A stretch of 64,000 nt of DNA from Sphingomonas cavernae (GCF_003590775.1 NZ_QYUM01000003.1:746501-810500), one strand, 5' to 3'. Numbered from the stretch's first letter, positions 24,822 through 33,203 are shown. Numbers and translations: made by a program. Notes: generated by a model from the letters alone, not told the origin.

Positions 24822-25010
24822 TTTGCGGAGAATGCTCTCAAACTGGCCGGCATCGCGGGCGCTCTGCTCGGCTGGCGGCCCGAGGAGTTCTGGGCGGCGA
24901 CGCCCGTGGAGCTGGCGACCGTGCTGGGCGCGCTTGGGGACGAAAGCGAGGCTGCGCCGCCCGGAGCGATCGAGCGCGCCGCGCTGATGGAGATGTTTCC
25001 CGATGGATGA
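24732..25010 (+). CDS. GTA tail assembly chaperone, g10.1 (rcc01693 type), chimeric N-terminus
   Basis: A 92-residue frame. The conserved g10.1 core is residues 31-92: FAENALKLAGIAGALLGWRPEEFWAATPVELATVLGALG. Residues 1-30 are not family-like and are the translation of repeat copy 4. No in-frame ATG, GTG or TTG lies between the repeat and the conserved core, so the only usable starts (ATG 24732, GTG 24768) are inside the repeat. The native start probably lay directly before the Phe-Ala codons and was replaced when the repeat inserted. The last eight bases overlap the tape measure gene. Whether the chimera is functional is unknown. Confidence 0.82.
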   Translation: MADSQHRSPSPTVPRQQAAKASYPLPKGEGFAENALKLAGIAGALLGWRPEEFWAATPVELATVLGALGDESEAAPPGAIERAALMEMFPDG

Positions 25011-25557
25011 GGAAATTGAACGGCTGGTGGTGAGCGTACGCGCCGATACGCAGGGTTTTGCGCGTGATGTGGCCGACATGCGGGCACAGCTCGACGGACC
25101 GCTTGGCGCGGGCGCGGAGCGTGCGGGCCAGATGATCGAGAATGCGCTGATGCGCGCGGTGCGCACGGGCAAGCTCGGGTTCGAGGACCTGAAGCGCGTG
25201 GCGCTGTCGGTGATGGCGGAGATCGCGTCGAATGCGATCGGGAATGGTATCGGTGCGATGCTCGGCGGCGGTGGTCTGGCTTCGGCGGGTGCGAATATAT
25301 TGTCGACATTGCTGGGCGTGCCAGGGCGCGCGACGGGCGGGCCGGTTTCGCCGGGGCGCGCCTATCTGGTGGGCGAGCGCGGGCCCGAATTGTTCGTGCC
25401 GACCTCCAGCGGCAGCGTTGCGGCGCCCGCGACGGGTGCGCGCGATGTCCGCGTGACGATCAACTTCAACGCGCCCGCGGGGAGCGACGCGCCGCAGATG
25501 CTGACGCGGTCTGCGCGGCAGGTGGCGCGCGCGGTGCGCGTAGCGCTGGCGGAGTAG
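25003..25557 (+). CDS. GTA tail tape measure protein (g11)
   Basis: A 184-residue tape measure, very short for a phage but in line with RcGTA-type clusters. The N-terminal IERLVVSVRADTQGFARDVADMRAQLDGPL and the middle Gly/Ala-rich hydrophobic segment (AIGNGIGAMLGGGGLASAGANIL) lead to the tail-tip signature ATGGPVSPGRAYLVGERGPELFVP. At the usual ~1.5 angstrom per residue it would specify a tail of only a few tens of nanometres (inference). Confidence 0.92.
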   Translation: MDEEIERLVVSVRADTQGFARDVADMRAQLDGPLGAGAERAGQMIENALMRAVRTGKLGFEDLKRVALSVMAEIASNAIGNGIGAMLGGGGLASAGANILSTLLGVPGRATGGPVSPGRAYLVGERGPELFVPTSSGSVAAPATGARDVRVTINFNAPAGSDAPQMLTRSARQVARAVRVALAE

Positions 25558-25566
25558 CGCGCGCTC

Positions 25567-25648
25567 GTACCCCGGCGAAGGCCGGGGTCCAGGGGGCGGC
25601 AGATCTCGGTGTGGGTGACTCCTGGACCCCGGCTTGCGCCGGGGTACT
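25567..25648. repeat. Paired CCCCGGCGAAGG palindrome, copy 2
   Basis: Arms at 25567-25592 and 25623-25648 are inverted copies with two substitutions (right arm has TTGCGC in place of TTCGCC). The element fills the 129-base gap between g11 and g12. Confidence 0.85.
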
Positions 25649-25686
25649 CGTTAGAGCGGCACTGACTGCAGCGGGGAAAGCGAAAC

Positions 25687-28023
25687 ATGCCTTATTGGCT
25701 CGCGAAAAAGTGCACCGTTCAGGAGAGCGGCTGGATCAAGCGGTTCGATCCGCGGTTCTGGACGGTCAATTTCCCGCGGCCGATGATGGCGTCGGTCGTG
25801 ACCACCGCCGCGGATGCCCCTTCGACAGGCTCAGGACAGGGTCTTCGCGTGGATGGGGTGTTCTATCGCACCAATGATCTGGCAGGGCTGATCTGGGAGG
25901 CGGAGGACCGGCATGATCATCCGCTGCTCGCCTATGAAACCGCGCGCGATTTTCGCGGGTGCCGGCTGCGTTTCCAATGGAAATCGTCGGGGATCATGCC
26001 GCTGGATGCGGTTCATGGGCCGACGCTGACGATCGAGGGACGCGACGCGGCGGGCGTGCCACGCGCCTGGTATGTTCGGCTGTGGAACTATGCCGAGGGC
26101 ACGCCGGAAGATGCTGAGATTGTGCTCGATTTCGATGCGCTCGCCGGCGGGTTCGTGCTGCCCGACGAGGCGGATCCCGTATGGGCGGGCGATATCGATC
26201 GGCTGTTTCTCTCGCTGGTCCCACCGGGCTATGCAACGAGCGAGGCGCCGTTGCCGGCGGCGCAGGAAGCATGGGTCGAACTGACCGGGATAACCTGCGA
26301 CGGACCGGGATCGGTGCTCGCGATCGGCGATGTGATGATCCCCGAACACGGCATACGAATCGCGAGCGGCTATGACGACAGCTATCACCTGACGCCCGCG
26401 CGACTGCTGCGGAACGCGCTGCAGCTCGGCTATCGCGGGGCCATCAACCACTATGTCGGGATGAGCCATTATTTCCGGCTCGAGGCGCTGTACGGCGGAT
26501 ATAATGTGAGCCTTGCGGGCGGGGCGCTCAGCGAGCCTTGCAAGGCGTGGCACCGGGATTTCGCGGCGCGCGCGAAGGCGCTGGGCTTCGGTCTTATCCT
26601 CTCGCTGTCGTACGAGCTGTTCAACGCGCATTGCTGGAACGACTGGAAGCAGCGCGCCGAGAATGGCGATCCTGCGCTCACGGGCTGGACGCCGCCGTCC
26701 ACGCTGCTCTCGCCCGCGCATTCGGGGGCGATGGGATATTTGCAGGCGGTGGCGCGCGCATTCGTCGCAATCGCGCGCGATGCCGGGCTTGCGGTGCGCT
26801 TTCAGGTGGGTGAACCGTGGTGGTGGGTGATGCCCGACGGGCGCATCTGTCTGTATGACGACGCGGCGCGCGCGGCTTTTGGCGGCAGCCCGGTTTCGAT
26901 CGCCAATGTGAAGGCGCCGATGAGCGCACCGCAAAAGGCGCTGCTCGATCAGGCGGGGGCATTGCTTGCGGCTTCCACCGCGGCGTTGTGCGCGGCCGCG
27001 AAGGCCGAGGCGCCGGGTGCGGAGACGCTGTTGCTGGTCTATCTGCCGAGCGTGCTGGATGCCCAAGCGCCCGAGGTCAGCCGGGCGAACGTCCCGCTGG
27101 GCTGGGCCAGGCCGGCTTTCGACGTGCTTCAGCTCGAGGACTATGACTGGGTTACCGGGGGCAATCGCGCCGCGACCGCGCGAGGCGTGGCTGAGGCCAC
27201 GGCGCGGCTGGGCTATCCATCTGATGAACAGCATTATTTTTCGGGCTTTGTGCTGAACAGCGCGGACGTCGGGCAATGGGCCGAGATCGATGCCGCGGCG
27301 CAGGCGGCATGCGCACGCGGTGCGGCGGAAGTGTTCGTCTGGGCGCTGCCGCAGGCGATCCGCGACGGTTTTGTCCATTTTGACGAGAAGGAGGCGAGCG
27401 TGCAGGCGTTCGACGATGTGCTGTTTCCGCTGGCGCTCGGGCGCGAGGCGAGTGTCGCGCCCGCATTCTCGACCGCGATCGTGACGATGGCGTCGGGGCA
27501 CGAGCAGCGCAACGCCGACTGGTCCGACGCGCGGCTGCGCTTCGATGCTGGGCCCGGTCTCCGTTCCGAGGCTGATATCGCAACGCTGATTGGCTTTTTC
27601 CGTGCACGACGTGGGGCTGCGCGGGGGTTCCGGTTTCGCGATCCATTCGATCACAGTTCCGCCGGCATGACCGGAGCGCCTGCCGCAACCGACCAGGCGA
27701 TCGGCACGGGCGATGGCGCGACGACGCGCTTTTCGCTCGTGAAGCGTTATGGGGCGGGCGCGGACGCGCAGTTGCGCCCGATCACGCGACCCGTGGCTGG
27801 CAGCGTCGCGGTCGCAGTGGACGGGGCGATCGTGACGGGCTGGACGCTCGACGGTGGCGTGGTGGCGTTCGATACGCCACCTGCTGCGGGTGCAGCGATT
27901 TCCGCGGGCTATCTGTTCGACGTGCCCGTCCGCTTCGCCGAGGACCGGATCGAGGTCAATCGCGCGACCTTTCTTGCCGGTGAGGCGGCGTCGGTGCCGT
28001 TGATCGAGATCCGGGAGGACTGA
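25687..28023 (+). CDS. DUF2460 distal tail protein (g12) with N-terminal TIM-barrel-like domain
   Basis: A 778-residue protein. The C-terminal ~200 residues (from about 590: STAIVTMASGHEQRNADW, LIGFFRARRGAARGFRFRDPFDHSS, ATTRFSLVKRYGAG, VRFAEDRIEVN) are the DUF2460/TIGR02217 distal-tail domain, which alone makes up RcGTA g12 (about 210 residues). The preceding ~550 residues contain a beta-rich part (30-220) and a glycoside-hydrolase-like barrel (about 230-560: AINHYVGMSHYFR, GLILSLSYELFN, VRFQVGEPWWW, LLLVYLPSVL, DVLQLEDYDWVTGG, EVFVWALPQAI), with Glu at strand ends. This resembles TIM-barrel tail-sheath proteins. Residues ~45-53 are encoded by a REP sequence. Confidence 0.88.
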   Translation: MPYWLAKKCTVQESGWIKRFDPRFWTVNFPRPMMASVVTTAADAPSTGSGQGLRVDGVFYRTNDLAGLIWEAEDRHDHPLLAYETARDFRGCRLRFQWKSSGIMPLDAVHGPTLTIEGRDAAGVPRAWYVRLWNYAEGTPEDAEIVLDFDALAGGFVLPDEADPVWAGDIDRLFLSLVPPGYATSEAPLPAAQEAWVELTGITCDGPGSVLAIGDVMIPEHGIRIASGYDDSYHLTPARLLRNALQLGYRGAINHYVGMSHYFRLEALYGGYNVSLAGGALSEPCKAWHRDFAARAKALGFGLILSLSYELFNAHCWNDWKQRAENGDPALTGWTPPSTLLSPAHSGAMGYLQAVARAFVAIARDAGLAVRFQVGEPWWWVMPDGRICLYDDAARAAFGGSPVSIANVKAPMSAPQKALLDQAGALLAASTAALCAAAKAEAPGAETLLLVYLPSVLDAQAPEVSRANVPLGWARPAFDVLQLEDYDWVTGGNRAATARGVAEATARLGYPSDEQHYFSGFVLNSADVGQWAEIDAAAQAACARGAAEVFVWALPQAIRDGFVHFDEKEASVQAFDDVLFPLALGREASVAPAFSTAIVTMASGHEQRNADWSDARLRFDAGPGLRSEADIATLIGFFRARRGAARGFRFRDPFDHSSAGMTGAPAATDQAIGTGDGATTRFSLVKRYGAGADAQLRPITRPVAGSVAVAVDGAIVTGWTLDGGVVAFDTPPAAGAAISAGYLFDVPVRFAEDRIEVNRATFLAGEAASVPLIEIRED
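25818..25841. repeat. REP sequence inside the g12-like coding region
   Basis: CCCTTCGACAGGCTCAGGAC and the following AGGG match the short palindromic repeat widespread in sphingomonads. Here it is read in frame as APSTGSGQG within the DUF2460 gene without disrupting it. Confidence 0.65.
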
Positions 28024-28026
28024 GCG

Positions 28027-28833
28027 ATGTGGCTTGATGGCGCGTTGACGACGCTTGCCTTTTGCTGGCGGCTCGAGCGGCGCGACGGGATAACGTTGGG
28101 CTTCATCAGCCATGATCGCGACCTTGTGATCGACGGGCTCACCTATCGCGCTGCGCCGGGGATGCTGCCATCGGCGATCGCTCGGAGCGACGGTTTCGAG
28201 GTCGACAGCATGGACATGACGGGCGCGCTGAGCGACGCGGCGATCAGCGCGCAGGATCTGGCGGCGGGGCGCTGGGATGGCGCGCGCGTCGCACTGTTCG
28301 CGGTTGACTGGGAGGCCCCCGACAACCGGCTGCCGCTGGCGCGCGGCGAGCTCGGCTCGGTCGAGCTGGTCGATGAGCGCTTTACCGCGGAACTGCGCGG
28401 ACCGACCGCTGTGCTCGAGCGGCCGGTGGTGGAACAGACCTCGCCCGAATGTCGCGCCGAACTGGGCGATCGGCGGTGTCGCGTCGATCTCGCCGCGCGG
28501 CGCGACGTGGCGGTGGTGGTTTCAGCGGACGATGCCGAACTCGTTTTCGATCGGATCGAGCCTGTGGCCAATGCCTATGGTTATGGCGTGCTGCGCTGGA
28601 TCAGCGGGGCGAATTCGGGACTGTCGGCCGCGATTCTCGCTTCGTCGGGCGCCGGCGTCACATTGCGCGAAGACCCCGCCTTTGCGGTGGCGGCGGGTGA
28701 TCGCGCCGAGCTGATCCAGGGGTGCGACAAGCGCTTCGCCACGTGCGGCGAGCGCTTCGCCAACAGGCTCAATTTTCGCGGCGAGCCGCATTTGCCGGGC
28801 AATGATCTGCTCACGCGCTATCCCGGTGGGTGA
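28027..28833 (+). CDS. GTA baseplate hub protein, DUF2163 (g13)
   Basis: A 268-residue DUF2163/TIGR02218 protein. It shows CWRLERRDGITLGFISHDRDL, YRAAPGMLPSAIARSDGFEVDSMDMTGALS, VALFAVDWEAP, and the C-terminal Cys cluster CRAELGDRRCRVD with LIQGCDKRFATCGERFANRLNFRGEPHLPGNDLL, the signature of GTA g13 that in RcGTA holds an iron-sulfur cluster. It starts three bases after g12 and overlaps g14 by about 30 bases. Confidence 0.94.
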   Translation: MWLDGALTTLAFCWRLERRDGITLGFISHDRDLVIDGLTYRAAPGMLPSAIARSDGFEVDSMDMTGALSDAAISAQDLAAGRWDGARVALFAVDWEAPDNRLPLARGELGSVELVDERFTAELRGPTAVLERPVVEQTSPECRAELGDRRCRVDLAARRDVAVVVSADDAELVFDRIEPVANAYGYGVLRWISGANSGLSAAILASSGAGVTLREDPAFAVAAGDRAELIQGCDKRFATCGERFANRLNFRGEPHLPGNDLLTRYPGG

Positions 28834-29212
28834 GGCGATCGCGGCGGCGGCGCGTACGCTGGTCGGGGCGCGTTTTCGCTTGCATGGGCGCGAGCGCGCG
28901 ACGGGGCTCGATTGCGTCGGCGTCGTCGCATGCGCCTGCGGGCGGCCCAAGGCTGCGCCGAGCGGCTATGCGCTGCGCGGCGGGCGGGCGGAGGACTTTG
29001 CTGCGATGCTGGGCGCCGCAGGACTGGCGCGCGTCGACGACGCGATGCCGGGCGATGTCGCACTGGTCGAGGCGGGGGCCTCGCAATTTCACCTGATCGT
29101 GATGACGCACACCGGCTTCGTTCACGCCGACGCAGCGTTGCGGCGCGTGGTGGAACGGCCGGGCGGCGTGCCGTGGCCGGTCATCGGCTATTGGCGGATG
29201 GGAGAGGCGTGA
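28802..29212 (+). CDS. GTA NlpC/P60 cell-wall peptidase (g14)
   Basis: A 136-residue NlpC/P60 cysteine peptidase that opens peptidoglycan during DNA delivery. The catalytic Cys is C38 in GLDCVGVV, and the His candidates are H97 (FHLIV, at the HVGI position) and H108 (FVHADAALRRVVER). FRLHGRERATGLDC is the family signature. The start is uncertain: ATG 28802 gives a 32-base overlap with g13, and GTG 28826 gives eight bases and fits other GTA proteins better. Two bases separate it from the next start. Confidence 0.91.
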   Translation: MICSRAIPVGEAIAAAARTLVGARFRLHGRERATGLDCVGVVACACGRPKAAPSGYALRGGRAEDFAAMLGAAGLARVDDAMPGDVALVEAGASQFHLIVMTHTGFVHADAALRRVVERPGGVPWPVIGYWRMGEA

Positions 29213-29213
29213 G

Positions 29214-31409
29214 ATGGCGACACTGGTGCTGACCGCGGTGGGCACGATCTTCGGCGGCCCGATGGGCGCTGCGATCGGCGCGATGATCGGCCAGCAGATC
29301 GATCAGAATGTGCTCTTCAAGCCCAAGAACCGTCAGGGACCGCGGCTGGGCGATCTGGCGGTGCAGACATCGTCCTATGGCAGCCCGATTCCCGTTCTGT
29401 TCGGCACGATGCGCGTCGCCGGCACGGTGATCTGGGCGACCGACCTTCGCGAGGAGCGCACGCGCAGCGGCGGCGGAAAAGGCAGGCCGAAGGCGACGAA
29501 CTACAGCTATTCTGCGAGCTTCGCGGTCGCGTTGTCGGCGCGCGCCATCATTGGCGTTCGCCGTATCTGGGCCGATGGCAAGCTGCTGCGCGGTGCGGGT
29601 GGGGACTTCAAGACGGCGACCGGATTTCGCGTCCACGCGGGCGGCGAGGGGCAGGCGGCGGATCCGCTGATCGCGGCGGCTGAAGGCATTGGCGGTACGC
29701 CCGCCTATCGCGGGATGGCCTATGCGGTGTTCGAGGATTTTCAGCTCGCCGACTATGGCAACCGCATCCCGTCGCTGACCTTCGAGGTCGAAGCCGACCC
29801 GGCGCCGGTGCCGATCTCGACGATCGCGGATGTGCTGAGCGACGGCGCGGTCGGCGGAACGCTTTCGCGCAGGCTGGGCGGTTATGCCGCGTCGGGCGAC
29901 AGCGTGCGCGGCGCAATCGAGACGCTGGCGCGCGCGGCGCCGCTGTCGCTCAGCGATGCGGGCGATCGGCTGGAACTGGTTGCCGAAGATGCGCCGGTGC
30001 TGACCATCGCGGCGAGCGAACTCGGAGCCGCCGCAGGCGGTGCCGGCGCGGCAGCGCGCGACGAACGGTCGACTTCAACGCTGGTGGCGCCGGGCGAGAT
30101 CGCCCTGAGCTACTACGAGCCCGCACGCGACTATCAGGCGGGACTGCACCGCGCGCGCCGTCCGGGAAACGGGCGAAGGGTTGAACGGATCGAACTGCCG
30201 GCCGCGCTCGACGCGGGCGAGGCGAAGGCCATGGCCGAAGCGAATCTGGCGCGCGGCTTGACCGGACGCGTACAGCGAACGGCCCGGCTTTCCTGGCGGC
30301 ATCTCGGCATAGCGCCTTCGCAGATCGTTGCTATCGATGGCGTTCCGGGGCTGTGGCGCGTCGCCGAGGCGGAGGTCGAGCGCATGGCGGTTGCGCTCAC
30401 GCTGGTTCGACATCGCGGCGGCAGCATCACCCTGATGCCACCTGCCGAGCCGGGGCGGCCCGCGCCGCAGCCCGACCTGATCCATGGACCCACGGTGATC
30501 CAAGCATTCGAGCTGCCGGAGCTTGGTGAGGCGCTGGCTAGCGCGCCGCGCATCATGACTGCGGCAGCGGGCTCCTCGGCGGGGTGGCGCGGCGCAGCAT
30601 TGGCGGTGAGTCACGATGCAGGATTCAGTTGGGAAGATCGCGGTTCGACCGCTGCACCGGCGACGATGGGCGCGGCGGTGACCGCACTGGCCCCCGGCGA
30701 CACGCTTTGCTTCGACGATATCGGCGCGGTCGAGATCGCGTTGCTCAATTCCGGGATGCAATTGGCGGATGCCGACGATGCGCGGCTGACCGCGGGCGCC
30801 AACCTTGCGTTGCTGGGGAACGAGCTGATCCAGTTCGGCAGCGCCGAACCGATCGGCGTGGGTCGCTATCGTCTTCGACGGCTGCTGCGCGGACGGCGTG
30901 GAACCGAGTTCGCCGTGGCGGACCATTCCCCGGGCGAACGGTTCATTCTGATCGAGCCGCAAACGCTGGCGATGATCGATATCCCTGCATCGATGATCGG
31001 CGGTGAGATGCTCACCATGGCCAGCGGCGTCGGCGACGATGTCGCCGTGCAACGCGCGGTGCCGATCATCGGGTCGTCGGTTCGTCCGCCGTCGCCGGTG
31101 GCTCTCGACGCGATACCCGATAGCGATGGCGGCTATCGCCTGACATGGATCCGGCGCAGTCGCCTCGGGTGGCGCTGGGTGGACTCGATCGATGCGCCGC
31201 TCGGCGAGGAGAAAGAACTGTACCGGATCACGGTTCTGCGTGGCGGCGCAGTGGTTCGCGTCACGGAGAGCGAAGTTTCTGAATTTGACTATCCTGCTGC
31301 TGCGATTGCTGCAGACAGCGCGGGCGAGAGTGCGGTGACGATCCTTGTGGCGCAGGTCGGAGCCTTCGCGCCGTCCTGTCCCGCGGCAATCGTGATTCCA
31401 ACTGACTGA
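29214..31409 (+). CDS. GTA tail tip/host-specificity protein (g15-like), lacking TIM barrel
   Basis: A 731-residue protein equivalent to RcGTA g15 but far shorter than its ~1300 residues. The N-terminus (TIFGGPMGAAIGAMIGQQIDQ, GDLAVQTSSYGSPIPVLFGTMRVAGTVIWATDLRE, YGNRIPSLTFEVEAD) and the phage tail tip domain (AIETLARAAPLSLSDAGDRLELVAED, SYYEPARDYQAGLHRARRPG) are clear, with the C-terminal region GAAVTALAPGDTLCFDD, LAVGANLALLGNELIQFG-like and RLRRLLRGRRGTEFA. The TIM-barrel insert of RcGTA g15 is missing between the N-terminal and tail domains. AGGCGTGAG precedes the ATG. Confidence 0.9.
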   Translation: MATLVLTAVGTIFGGPMGAAIGAMIGQQIDQNVLFKPKNRQGPRLGDLAVQTSSYGSPIPVLFGTMRVAGTVIWATDLREERTRSGGGKGRPKATNYSYSASFAVALSARAIIGVRRIWADGKLLRGAGGDFKTATGFRVHAGGEGQAADPLIAAAEGIGGTPAYRGMAYAVFEDFQLADYGNRIPSLTFEVEADPAPVPISTIADVLSDGAVGGTLSRRLGGYAASGDSVRGAIETLARAAPLSLSDAGDRLELVAEDAPVLTIAASELGAAAGGAGAAARDERSTSTLVAPGEIALSYYEPARDYQAGLHRARRPGNGRRVERIELPAALDAGEAKAMAEANLARGLTGRVQRTARLSWRHLGIAPSQIVAIDGVPGLWRVAEAEVERMAVALTLVRHRGGSITLMPPAEPGRPAPQPDLIHGPTVIQAFELPELGEALASAPRIMTAAAGSSAGWRGAALAVSHDAGFSWEDRGSTAAPATMGAAVTALAPGDTLCFDDIGAVEIALLNSGMQLADADDARLTAGANLALLGNELIQFGSAEPIGVGRYRLRRLLRGRRGTEFAVADHSPGERFILIEPQTLAMIDIPASMIGGEMLTMASGVGDDVAVQRAVPIIGSSVRPPSPVALDAIPDSDGGYRLTWIRRSRLGWRWVDSIDAPLGEEKELYRITVLRGGAVVRVTESEVSEFDYPAAAIAADSAGESAVTILVAQVGAFAPSCPAAIVIPTD

Positions 31410-31419
31410 GGAGGAATGA

Positions 31420-31923
31420 ATGACCATCTCCGCGACCGCGCGCCACGGGTTTCCCCTTTTATCGGCGGGGCAGGCGCAAAAGGAAGTGATGCACAACGAA
31501 GCCCTGCTGCTCGCGGATTTCCTGATCAACCCGGTGGCCGAAGAACTTGCCCGCGATACGCCGCCCGAGGCGCCTTTGGCGGGACAGGCCTGGATCGTGG
31601 GCGGCGCGCCGACGGGGGCATGGATCGACCGCGTCGACCAGATTGCGTGCTGGACGGTGGGTGGTTGGCGCTATGTCGCGCCTTTCGAGGGAATGCATGT
31701 CTGGCTGCGAGGCGCAGAGCTCTGGGCGGTTCGCGGCGAATCCGCATGGGCTCAAGGAGTTGCGCGTGTCTCCGAAGTCCAGGTGGCGGGGATGCGCGTA
31801 CTCGGTACGCGTCAGCCCATGATCGCCGAGCCCACTGGTGGCAGCGTCGTCGACGATCAGGCGCGCGGGACGGTAACGGCGATCCTGATCGCGCTTCGCG
31901 CGCATGGATTAATTTCGGTCTGA
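31420..31923 (+). CDS. DUF2793 protein, last gene of the GTA cluster
   Basis: A 167-residue DUF2793 protein. The core HGFPLLSAGQAQKEVMHNEALLLADFLINP, GQAWIVGGAPTGAWIDRVDQIACWTVGGWRYVAPFEGMHVWLR is typical. Family members follow GTA or phage tail genes in sphingomonads and other alphaproteobacteria and are probably tail-fibre or surface-binding proteins, which is inference. AGGAGGA at 31409-31415 selects the ATG at 31420 over the out-of-frame ATG at 31416. It is 10 bases after g15. Confidence 0.9.
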   Translation: MTISATARHGFPLLSAGQAQKEVMHNEALLLADFLINPVAEELARDTPPEAPLAGQAWIVGGAPTGAWIDRVDQIACWTVGGWRYVAPFEGMHVWLRGAELWAVRGESAWAQGVARVSEVQVAGMRVLGTRQPMIAEPTGGSVVDDQARGTVTAILIALRAHGLISV

Positions 31924-32097
31924 CAACAGAATTCGCGGAACAATATGCGTTGCACTGGGTTGTCTGCGGCGTGCTCAATGGCAAAGAAGTGCGACATTTT
32001 GGCCACATATCAGGCTATTTGGCGACTTGCGCGAAGACTTGGCATTGGGTAGTGAATAAACCGCTGTCCTAAGTGACAACTGAGAAAGGGGAATACT

Positions 32098-33165
32098 ATG
32101 CGGAAGCTTGCCATAGCAATGGCACTCGCCTCCACGGCCATTGCCTCGCCCGCTCTGGCGCGAGACAATGCGTGGTACGTCGGCGTCGAGGGTGGCGCGA
32201 TGCTGGTCGAGGACATGTCGCTCGACATCGGCGCAATCGACGATGCCGCAGACGTCAACCATGACTGGGGTTATGATTTCGATGGTATCATCGGTTATGA
32301 CTTCGGTGGTTTCCGCGCTGAAGCCGAGATCGGCTACAAGGGTGCCTCGATCGAATCGATCCAGACCCCCGCGTTTGGCGACATCACACCTGGTGGAAAG
32401 ACCACCGCGCTCAGCTTCATGGTCAACGCTCTGCTCGATTTCGGCGACGATGACGGCCTGCAAGGCTTCATCGGTGGCGGTGCGGGTATCGCGCGCGTCA
32501 AGGGTGACTGGTCGATCGACGCTCCCGGCGACTTCATTGACGATTCGGACACAGGCTTCGCATGGCAGGCGCTTGCGGGCGTCCGTGCGCCGCTCACCGA
32601 CAATATCGATGTCGGCCTGAAGTATCGCTTCTTCAATGCCAGCGGTGTCGACATGGTCGACAACTTCGGCAATGATGTCAGCACGCGCTTCCGTTCGCAC
32701 AGCCTTCTCGGCAGCCTGATCTTCAACTTCGGCGAGCCCGAAGCTCCTCCGCCGCCGCCTCCTCCGCCCCCGCCGCCCCCACCGCCGCCGCCGCCTCCGC
32801 CGCCGCCGGCAGTGTGCACGCCCGGGCCGTACATCGTGTTCTTCGACTGGGATAAGTCGAACATCACGCCGGAGGCCGCTTCGATCCTCGACAACGCGGT
32901 CACCGCGTACCAGGATTGCGGCAATGCGCAGGTCATGCTGGCGGGTCACGCCGACAAGTCGGGCTCTGCCCAGTACAACGTCGGTCTCTCGCAGCGTCGT
33001 AACGACTCGACTCGTGCATATCTCGAATCGAAGGGCATCCCCTCGGGTGTCATTTCGACCGAAGCGTTCGGCGAAAGCCGCCCGCGCGTCGAGACTGCCG
33101 ATGGTGTCCGCGAACTGCAGAACCGTCGCGTGGAAATCACTTACGGACCCGGCTCGGGCATGTAA
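32098..33165 (+). CDS. OmpA-family outer membrane protein with polyproline linker
   Basis: A 355-residue outer membrane protein. It has a signal peptide (AIAMALASTAIASPALA), an eight-stranded-type beta barrel (residues ~22-215, with alternating WYVGVEGGAM, FGGFRAEAEIGYKG, DVGLKYRFFN, HSLLGSLIFNF), a run of 21 consecutive prolines encoded at 32746-32808, and the OmpA peptidoglycan-binding domain (YIVFFDWDKSNI, MLAGHADKSGSAQYN, LSQRRNDSTRAYL, LQNRRVEI). Lower GC at third positions than its neighbours and AAAGGGG upstream suggest high expression. A strong terminator follows. It is not part of the GTA operon. Confidence 0.95.
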   Translation: MRKLAIAMALASTAIASPALARDNAWYVGVEGGAMLVEDMSLDIGAIDDAADVNHDWGYDFDGIIGYDFGGFRAEAEIGYKGASIESIQTPAFGDITPGGKTTALSFMVNALLDFGDDDGLQGFIGGGAGIARVKGDWSIDAPGDFIDDSDTGFAWQALAGVRAPLTDNIDVGLKYRFFNASGVDMVDNFGNDVSTRFRSHSLLGSLIFNFGEPEAPPPPPPPPPPPPPPPPPPPPPAVCTPGPYIVFFDWDKSNITPEAASILDNAVTAYQDCGNAQVMLAGHADKSGSAQYNVGLSQRRNDSTRAYLESKGIPSGVISTEAFGESRPRVETADGVRELQNRRVEITYGPGSGM

Positions 33166-33203
33166 GTGGGCGTGGTCTTCGGGCCGCGTTTCACGACCAA
33201 ATC

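Noticed and set aside
29181-29636. Minus-strand and other long opposite-strand frames across the GTA cluster and pnt operon
   Set aside because: They mirror well-recognised genes; high GC removes stop codons in the shadow frames, and their translations are Arg/Ala/His-rich without motifs.
15623-31923. Active prophage
   Set aside because: No integrase, att-like repeats, repressor, replication or lysis genes, and the gene order is that of RcGTA.
31416-32072. 218-codon frame overlapping DUF2793 and its 3' flank
   Set aside because: Shifted shadow of the DUF2793 gene, which has the better ribosome binding site and a recognised family.
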